Of a stretch of DNA of 9,875 bases, positions 5,873-9,875 are shown one piece after another. The DNA lies in assembly GCA_038232515.1 (NCBI GenBank), contig JBBSHS010000089.1:1-9875 (forward strand). The letters run 5' to 3'. The notes below the pieces were generated by a model. The model saw nothing but the letters and a program-made list of their open reading frames with translations. It searched no databases and was not told the DNA's origin. Positions within the stretch are counted from its first letter, which is position 1; each line of letters starts with the position of its first letter. The DNA is from JBBSHS01 sp038232515. GTDB taxonomy: Bacteria; Actinomycetota; Acidimicrobiia; Acidimicrobiales; JAUJNH01. The position numbers and the translations under genes were made by a program.

Positions 5873-6661
5873 GTGCCCCGCCGGACGCTAGCGCTCCTCG
5901 TCGTAGCCGTGGCCGGTGTCTCACTCGTCGCCTGCCGCCCGGGCACGATCACGGTTGCCTTCCGGCCTCGACCAGGCGCCCATTTTCGCTACCACGTCGT
6001 CGTACGCACCGATTCCACGCTGGTGGTGGCCGGTCAGCCGGCCCGGCACACCTCGGGCACGGCGACAGTGGACACCGACCAGGTGGTCGAATCCAGCTCC
6101 GGCGAAGGGACGCTGGTCCAGGTAGCTCTGCACTTCGTCACCGGCGAGTCCCGACAGGTCGTGATCCGGTTGGACCGGGCCGCCCAGCTCGTCGGCATCG
6201 ACGCCCAACCGGGTGACGACCTGGGTGGCCTGGGTGTGGCCGAGGTGTTCCCGACGGCGGCCGGCTCTCCGCCCGACCACCCGCTGCGGCCGGGGGAAAA
6301 GTGGTCGGTCCGCAAGGGCCTCGAGCTGCCCGATTCTGTCCCCACCCAGCTGACCGGCCGCGGCCGCCTCACCCGGCTCGGAGTGGTCGGCGGCCGGCGC
6401 ACGGCCACCGTGGAAACGACGCTCGACCTTCCCATCGTGCGCCACACCGACGACGGTGGGAGTGAATCCGACCTGGAAGGCGTCCAGCACACCGAGCTGA
6501 CGACCACCCACGCCGTCGCCAACGGCGCCGTGCAGAGCGCGACGGCCACTACCACCGCCGACTACGCCCTGCGTCTGTACCCCCCGGCCGGTGTCGCCGC
6601 CCCGGTCATCCCCGGGTCCCTCCGACTAACGGTGCACTCGGTGACCACCCGCACCGCCTGA
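5873..6661 (+). CDS. Uncharacterised lipoprotein
   Basis: A 262-residue predicted lipoprotein that I do not recognise. The N-terminus is MPRRT, a hydrophobic stretch (about 6-20) and a lipobox LVAC with Cys21, so it should be exported and lipid-anchored at the outer face of the membrane. The mature part is rich in Thr, Val and alternating polar/hydrophobic residues, suggesting beta-strands, with few Cys or Trp. No catalytic motif is visible; a distant relation to DUF6263-like lipoproteins is possible but unsupported. GTG 5873 is the only in-frame start giving a sensible signal peptide. It is divergent from otsB with 23 bp between starts and converges with the LytR_C gene across 73 bp holding only a weak 5-bp hairpin (6711-6727). 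A role in the cell envelope or in trehalose handling is speculation from position alone. Confidence 0.75.
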   Translation: MPRRTLALLVVAVAGVSLVACRPGTITVAFRPRPGAHFRYHVVVRTDSTLVVAGQPARHTSGTATVDTDQVVESSSGEGTLVQVALHFVTGESRQVVIRLDRAAQLVGIDAQPGDDLGGLGVAEVFPTAAGSPPDHPLRPGEKWSVRKGLELPDSVPTQLTGRGRLTRLGVVGGRRTATVETTLDLPIVRHTDDGGSESDLEGVQHTELTTTHAVANGAVQSATATTTADYALRLYPPAGVAAPVIPGSLRLTVHSVTTRTA

Positions 6662-6734
6662 CATTGCGCCGGACGGTCGCTTCCGGGCCGGTTCGTGACG
6701 CCACTTCACGTCGGGTCGACACCCCGAGCACGCC

Positions 6735-7475
6735 CTACGGCTTGGACGTGGTGGTGGATGGCTTGGTGGTGGCGGTGATGGTGGTGGCTGCCTTGGTGGT
6801 CGCGGTGGACCTGCGCTTCAGGGTCGTCGTCGTCCGCCCCGGCGAGGCGGGGCCGGACGTGCTGGTCGACGCGCCGGAGGCGGGGGGCAGAGGGGACGGC
6901 GGGGTAGTGGCCAGGTCGTTGCCGACGACGATGATGATGTTGGCCACCTTCGTCGTGGCCGTAAGCACGATCGGGAAGGACTGCGCTTCGGGCGGAAAGG
7001 CGGTGAGCGCAGTGGTGGCGATCCCGAGCTCGTTGGCCAGGAGGGTGGCATCGCGCTCGTACCCGCTCTGCACGAGCATCTCCGTCACCTTGGGGTTGGT
7101 AGCCAGGTACGCGGAAGTGGCCGACACCGGCGCCAGGAGGTTGTAACCGGCAGGGGCGATGGCCTGCTTCACCTTCGTGGCCGCAGTCTTGTTCTGGGTG
7201 CCGTTGGCCACGAGCACCTTGATGCTGGATGCATCCCTCAGGGGTGAGGTCGACGTCGTGGTGGCGGCCAGCGTGGTCGACGGCCCTGTACCGGTCTTGG
7301 GTTGGTCGGAGCCGGCCTGCGTTCCGGCCGACAATGCCGTCTGGCCCCCGGACCCGAAGGAGTGCAGGATCAAGAAACCGACCACCACCATGACGACGAT
7401 GATCCCGAGCCCCACACCCAGGTTGGCATCCTGCCCGCCGGCCGGCGCGGCCGTGCCAGGGGGGCGTCGGCTCAT
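6735..7475 (-). CDS. LytR_C-domain membrane protein, VirR-like
   Basis: A 246-residue protein with a short cytoplasmic N-terminus, one transmembrane helix (about 20-38), a Thr/Ser-rich linker, a LytR C-terminal domain (about 85-188, starting IKVLVANGTQNKTAA) and a long Thr/Ser/Pro tail with several Lys and Arg residues. The extracytoplasmic LytR_C domain occurs alone or attached to LytR-CpsA-Psr enzymes; here there is no LCP catalytic domain. The architecture and the preceding DUF3263 gene match the mycobacterial Rv0430-Rv0431 pair, where Rv0431 (VirR) affects envelope integrity and vesicle release. GAGGAG lies upstream of ATG 7475, and the start overlaps the upstream stop as ATGA, so translation is probably coupled. 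The low-complexity tail is probably disordered and cell-wall associated. Orthology is inferred, not tested. Confidence 0.8.
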   Translation of the reverse strand: MSRRPPGTAAPAGGQDANLGVGLGIIVVMVVVGFLILHSFGSGGQTALSAGTQAGSDQPKTGTGPSTTLAATTTSTSPLRDASSIKVLVANGTQNKTAATKVKQAIAPAGYNLLAPVSATSAYLATNPKVTEMLVQSGYERDATLLANELGIATTALTAFPPEAQSFPIVLTATTKVANIIIVVGNDLATTPPSPLPPASGASTSTSGPASPGRTTTTLKRRSTATTKAATTITATTKPSTTTSKP

Positions 7476-7741
7476 CGCCGTGACCTCTCCTCGACCCGAC
7501 GACCCTCGTAGCGGGCCCGCCTGCGGTCATCGCGGGCTCGTCGCAGCCGGCGCACCACCAAAGGGTCGTACGCATCGGCGTCGGGGTTTTCCAGCAGGGC
7601 CGAGACCAGTTGGTAGTAACGGGTGGTCGACACGCCGACCTGTCGGCGGATGGCGGTGCGCTTGGTGAACGCCGAATCGGGCGCCGCCCACCACGAACGC
7701 TCCACGTCGAGGATGGCGCGCTCACGCTCTGTCAGTGCCAT
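7472..7741 (-). CDS. DUF3263 family small protein
   Basis: An 89-residue basic protein of the actinobacterial DUF3263 family. Characteristic segments are LTERERAILDVERSWW (3-18), RYYQLVSALL (41-50), DPLVVRRLRR (59-68) and an Arg-rich C-terminus. The central part could form a helix-turn-helix, and the charge suggests nucleic-acid binding, but the function is not established. ATG 7739-7741 gives the family N-terminus; AAGG lies 8 nt upstream. The frame continues upstream through the antisense of the tRNA gene, so a longer start is rejected. It precedes and overlaps the LytR_C gene by 4 nt, a pairing also seen in mycobacteria. Confidence 0.85.
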   Translation of the reverse strand: MALTERERAILDVERSWWAAPDSAFTKRTAIRRQVGVSTTRYYQLVSALLENPDADAYDPLVVRRLRRARDDRRRARYEGRRVEERSRR

Positions 7742-7804
7742 TGCGCGCACCTTGGCATCCGGACGGGCCCGAAGCAAGCATCCCCCTACGCTCAGGCGGG
7801 CGCC

Positions 7805-7877
7805 GCCCGAGTAGCTCAGTGGCGAGAGCAGGCCCCTTGTAAGGGTCAGGTCGTGGGTTCGATCCCCACCTCGGGCT
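7805..7877 (+). tRNA. tRNA-Thr (anticodon TGT)
   Basis: A complete cloverleaf can be folded by hand. The acceptor stem is GCCCGAG (7805-7811) with CTCGGGC (7870-7876), a perfect 7 bp. The D stem is GCTC/GAGC. The anticodon stem is GGCCC/GGGTC with loop CTTGTAA, giving anticodon TGT (7838-7840), which reads ACA. The variable loop is AGGTC. The T arm is GTGGG-TTCGATC-CCCAC. The discriminator is T7877 and CCA is not encoded. It is divergent from the DUF3263 gene, whose start lies 63 bp upstream; I see no convincing promoter, only a TACGCT 12 nt before the 5' end. Confidence 0.96.
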
Positions 7878-7882
7878 CGGAA

Positions 7883-7908
7883 CGGGAGGGGGGCAGGCCC
7901 CCCTCCCG
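7883..7908 (+). terminator. Strong GC hairpin after tRNA-Thr
   Basis: CGGGAGGGGGG and CCCCCCTCCCG make a perfect 11-bp stem with a CAGG loop, five bases past the tRNA discriminator base. Only a weak T-run follows some bases later, so it may act as a terminator or a 3'-end processing barrier rather than a classical intrinsic terminator. Confidence 0.6.
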
Positions 7909-7926
7909 ACCTCCCCCCGCTTTGGA

Positions 7927-7941
7927 GCTCGCTGCGCTCGC
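7927..7941 (-). repeat. Inverted copy of the GCGAGCGCAGCGAGC word
   Basis: This is the reverse complement of the 15-base word at 178-192 and 257-271; with copy 1 the match extends to 18 bases. It lies between two GC hairpins in the gene-free stretch 7878-8111. Confidence 0.55.
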
Positions 7942-7982
7942 CATCTTCTCCACAAGGCCCGGCAAAGCCGGATCCTTGCCCA

Positions 7983-8007
7983 GTGTGGGGGGCAAGGCCC
8001 CCCACAC
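7983..8007. terminator. Second GC hairpin between tRNA-Thr and sigH
   Basis: GTGTGGGGGG and CCCCCCACAC pair perfectly over 10 bp around CAAGG. The form resembles the hairpin at 7883-7908 (six G, a CA-rich loop with GG, six C). It lies between the convergent tRNA and sigma-factor genes and could serve either strand. Confidence 0.4.
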
Positions 8008-8111
8008 CCCCCGGCCGCCTTGGGCGGGACGGCGAGGGCCTCTTCAAGGTGGTGGCTTGCTTCGCCCCGCAGGAGACTCCAAGCATCTGGGCGCCAGCCT
8101 AGGTGCGGGGG

Positions 8112-8771
8112 TCAGCCAACCATTTCGTCGCTGTCGGCGGGGTGGGGGGCGAGGGTTTCCAGCTTGCGCTTGATGCGCTGCAGGGCGTTGTCGATGGACT
8201 TCACATGGCGACCGAGCTGGGCGCTGATCTCCTGATAGGTCCTGCCCTCGACGTACAAGCCGAGGACGTCGACCTCCAGCCCGGACAGCAGCTCGGACAT
8301 CGACCGGCGGATGGCGATCAGGCGCTCGGACTGGATGATCTCGTCCGCCGGGTCCACGACGTGGTGGTCGCTGAGCAGGACCTCGACCGACCGCTCGTTC
8401 TCGGCATCGCCGTTGCGAGCGGCGGAGATCGACACGTACCGGTTGAGAGGTTGGTGCTTCTGCCTGGTGGCCGTCTTGATGGCGGTCATCACCTGGCGGG
8501 TGATGCACAGTTCGGCGAACGCCCGAAAGCTGCTCTGCCGGTCGGGGCGGAAATCCCGAACCGCCTTGAACAAGCCGATCATGCCTTCCTGCTCGATGTC
8601 GTCCGAGTCGGCGCCCACCAGGAAGTAGGCCCTCGCCTTGGCCCTGGCGAATCGCCGGTACCGGTCGAGGAGCACGTTCAGGGCGTCGACCCCCCCACAC
8701 CGGTACACCTCGACCAGCTCGTCGTCCGCCATCGTCACCAGGACGGGATTGGCTTCCATGCGAACAGCCAT
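8112..8771 (-). CDS. sigH: SigH-like sigma-70 family RNA polymerase sigma factor
   Basis: A 219-residue sigma factor strongly like the Bacillus SigH group. Region 2 spans about 30-105 and includes DRYRRFARAKARAYFLVGA, DDIEQEGMIGLFKAVRDF and FRAFAELCITRQ, then TAIKTATRQKHQPLN. Region 4 (about 155-205) has the helix-turn-helix TYQEISAQLGRHVKSIDNAL followed by QRIKRKLE. In Bacillus SigH directs transition-state and early sporulation genes; its role in actinobacteria is not known to me. ATG 8769-8771 is chosen because GAGGAG (8780-8785) lies 8 nt upstream; ATGs at codons 5 and 14 are alternatives. A promoter lies at 8831-8859. The neighbouring rlmB-like gene is on the same strand, as in Firmicutes, but a repeat element separates them, so sigH has its own transcription start. 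Confidence 0.92.
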   Translation of the reverse strand: MAVRMEANPVLVTMADDELVEVYRCGGVDALNVLLDRYRRFARAKARAYFLVGADSDDIEQEGMIGLFKAVRDFRPDRQSSFRAFAELCITRQVMTAIKTATRQKHQPLNRYVSISAARNGDAENERSVEVLLSDHHVVDPADEIIQSERLIAIRRSMSELLSGLEVDVLGLYVEGRTYQEISAQLGRHVKSIDNALQRIKRKLETLAPHPADSDEMVG

Positions 8772-8779
8772 GCGGTGTA

Positions 8780-8785
8780 CTCCTC
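8780..8785 (-). promoter_or_regulatory. Shine-Dalgarno setting the sigH start
   Basis: GAGGAG on the minus strand lies 8 nt before ATG 8771. This favours that start over the longer frame beginning at 8846, which would begin upstream of the predicted -10 box. Confidence 0.7.
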
Positions 8786-8830
8786 GTGGTGGGAAAGAGA
8801 TGCGAGTCAGGGTGTGCACCGAGCTAGTCA

Positions 8831-8859
8831 CTTGTAACCAGGTCATCGCCCGCTGTCAA
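8831..8859 (-). promoter_or_regulatory. Sigma-70-type promoter of sigH
   Basis: On the minus strand a perfect -35 TTGACA (8859-8854) is separated by exactly 17 nt from TACAAG (8836-8831), a 4/6 match to the -10 consensus. Transcription would start near 8824, giving a leader of about 50 nt that includes the Shine-Dalgarno. This is the best conventional promoter in the window. Confidence 0.65.
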
Positions 8860-8955
8860 CCGTCGTCGCCGCCTCCACCCCCCGTTCCGGCGCCCAAACC
8901 ACGTGTTGGACGCCCCAACCGGTCATTTTTCCATGGCGGTGACTAGTTGCTTGGC

Positions 8956-8992
8956 GCGCTAGGCGCTTGGCGCTAGGCGCTTGGCGCCTAGG
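8956..8992. repeat. Tandem 14-base repeat containing the shared 19-base hairpin
   Basis: GCGCTAGGCGCTTG is repeated twice head to tail (8956-8969, 8970-8983) and followed by a partial third copy, GCGCCTAGG. Positions 8973-8991 form CTAGGCGC-TTG-GCGCCTAG, the exact reverse complement of the hairpin at the glycerate kinase stop (2552-2570). The block lies about 100 bp upstream of the sigH promoter at the inner edge of repeat element B. Confidence 0.75.
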
Positions 8993-9011
8993 AACCGACA
9001 CGATTGAGTCA
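8987..9011 (-). repeat. Distal conserved block of repeat element B
   Basis: Read on the minus strand, this 25-base block begins TGACTCAATCG and ends TTCCTAGG, with three mismatches to 2439-2463. Here it runs directly into the hairpin, while at the A copy 88 bases intervene. Confidence 0.65.
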
Positions 9012-9026
9012 TCTCTGAAGGAGCGC

Positions 9027-9200
9027 TTCGAGCTTGTCGAACAGACGGCGTAAGGGTGTGGGAAGGACCGGACCGGGTCCGGGGGTGACGGCCCGCCCAC
9101 GAACGCAGGCCGCGTGCGGAGGTGCGGGTGAGAAGACATCTCCGCTCGTATGCCGAAGAGATGGTCTGACCGCTCGTCGGGCTGGGGCGCAGCCCCGGTA
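9027..9200 (-). repeat. Intergenic repeat unit B2 with terminal hairpin
   Basis: This minus-strand unit has the same word order as A2. It begins TACCGGGGCTGCGCCCC, whose loop change TTC to TGC keeps the GGGGC/GCCCC stem. It passes through CTGCGTTCGTGGGC and GGCCGTCACCC, and ends ACGCCGTCTG and TTCGA-CAAGC-TCGAA (9027-9041 on the plus strand). Confidence 0.75.
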
Positions 9201-9202
9201 GG

Positions 9203-9288
9203 GACTGCGCTCAGGGTGCGGGTGAAGAACATCGCCGCTCGTAGGCCCTAGGATGACCTGGTCGTCGGGCGGGGGCGAAGCCCCGGTA
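9203..9288 (-). repeat. Truncated intergenic repeat unit B1
   Basis: On the minus strand this is the 5' half of a unit, from TACCGGGGCTTCGCCCC to ACCCTGAGCGCAGTC. It is nearly identical to the same part of A2 and is then cut short where unit B2 begins. It starts only about 20 bases after the rlmB-like stop codon. The gap 8860-9309 holds no supported gene. Confidence 0.75.
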
Positions 9289-9309
9289 GTCATGCCACGC
9301 CGCCGCCGG

Positions 9310-9875
9310 TCACACCCGAGGCGACGCTTCCCACCGGTCCCCGGCTGCGGCCGCCGGAGGGTGACGCCGCCGAGCCACCTCGAAGCAGGCCAGAGCACCG
9401 GCTGCGGCGACGTTGAGGCTGTCGAGCGGTCCCGCCTGGGGGATGGAGACGAGTAGGTCGCAGCGTTGCCGGGTCAGGCGGGCCAGACCGGTACCTTCCG
9501 CCCCCACCAGCAGGCACACTGGACCGTCGGCCACCGCCAGGTCGAACAACGAGTCGGGTGCGCCGGCGTCGAGCCCGACCACCCACACGCCGTGCTCTCT
9601 CAGCCGCAGGATGGCGCCCGGCAGCCCGGCGACGACGGCGACCGGGAGGTGTTCGATGGCACCGGCGGCGGCCTTGGTCACCGACGGGGTGAGATGCGCA
9701 GCCCGGTGCCGGGGCAGCAGCGCACCCGTGGCTCCGGCTCCGAGCGCGGTGCGCAGCAGGGTGCCCACGTTGTTGGGGTCGGTGACCCCGTCGAGGCCCA
9801 GCAAGAACGGCGGGGGGCGATCGGGGCCGGTCGAGGCCATGAGATCGTCCAGGTCGGCCTCGGGCACCGCGGCGG
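9310..9875 (-). CDS. rlmB: RlmB/TrmH-family 23S rRNA (2'-O-ribose) methyltransferase, 3' part
   Basis: The C-terminal ~188 residues of a SPOUT (SpoU/TrmH) methyltransferase; the gene runs off the right edge and the N-terminal substrate-binding domain is missing. The three SpoU motifs are present: motif 1 DGVTDPNNVGTLLRTALGAG, motif 2 LLVGAEGTGL and motif 3 SIPQAGPLDSLNVAAAGALA, which form the trefoil-knot SAM site. Such enzymes methylate the 2'-OH of a 23S rRNA nucleotide (Gm2251 for E. coli RlmB). The in-frame GTG at 9867 is not the start, since VPEADLDDL is internal in the family and the frame stays open to the edge. The C-terminal tail is a short Ala/Arg/Pro-rich extension. It lies upstream of sigH on the same strand. 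TrmH-family relatives with other RNA targets are possible. Confidence 0.9.
   Translation of the reverse strand, partial: AAVPEADLDDLMASTGPDRPPPFLLGLDGVTDPNNVGTLLRTALGAGATGALLPRHRAAHLTPSVTKAAAGAIEHLPVAVVAGLPGAILRLREHGVWVVGLDAGAPDSLFDLAVADGPVCLLVGAEGTGLARLTRQRCDLLVSIPQAGPLDSLNVAAAGALACFEVARRRHPPAAAAGDRWEASPRV

Noticed and set aside
7742..8086. Upstream extension of the DUF3263 frame
   Set aside because: It runs antisense through the tRNA-Thr gene and the GC hairpins; the DUF3263 family begins at MALTERER.
8956..8992. CRISPR array or integron attC site
   Set aside because: The tandem unit is 14 bases without spacers, there are no cas or integrase genes, and the hairpins lack the attC-type GTTRRRY/RYYYAAC ends.
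2071..9288. Composite transposon bounded by the inverted repeats
   Set aside because: No transposase or target-site duplication is visible, and the enclosed genes look like ordinary chromosomal genes with the same composition as their neighbours.
8843..9398. Two minus-strand frames of 129 codons over repeat element B and the end of rlmB
   Set aside because: They consist of repeat-derived sequence; one also overlaps the rlmB-like gene in another frame and the sigH promoter region.

Overview
This is a GC-rich window from an actinobacterium. The pairing of a DUF3263 gene with a LytR_C membrane protein, the actinobacterial type of GT20 synthase and a Firmicutes-like SigH all point to a deep actinobacterial lineage. 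Class Acidimicrobiia is my best guess, from gene content only. The first ~136 bases are almost pure G/C runs and look like a contig-end artefact. The right end cuts through a gene, so this is probably a contig fragment.

Left block, minus strand (301-1930): a SAM-I-family riboswitch aptamer, a PLP enzyme of the threonine synthase family, and a CysO-like MoaD/ThiS sulfur-carrier protein ending in Gly-Gly. They lie in that order as one unit. A SAM aptamer on such a pair suggests sulfur or methionine metabolism, possibly thiocarboxylate-dependent homocysteine formation, rather than ordinary threonine synthesis. This is the most interesting part of the window.

Middle block (2567-6661): glycerate kinase (-), a GT20 trehalose-6-phosphate synthase-like enzyme (+), trehalose-6-phosphate phosphatase (-) and an uncharacterised lipoprotein (+). 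The two trehalose genes converge with 6 bp between their stops. The last three genes each have a TANNNT box 6-7 nt before the start codon, which suggests leaderless transcripts. The otsB and lipoprotein boxes overlap on opposite strands.

Right block (6735-9875): a LytR_C membrane protein and a DUF3263 protein, overlapping by ATGA (-) and resembling the mycobacterial VirR pair; a tRNA-Thr(TGT) (+) followed by a strong GC hairpin; a SigH-like sigma factor (-) with a clear promoter; and the 3' part of an RlmB/TrmH-type 23S rRNA methyltransferase (-). The rlmB-sigH order recalls the Firmicutes arrangement.

Two copies of a complex intergenic repeat lie in opposite orientation at 2071-2463 and 8987-9288. 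They flank about 6.5 kb running from glycerate kinase to sigH. An identical 19-base hairpin sits at both inner edges. No transposase, integrase or CRISPR array was seen.
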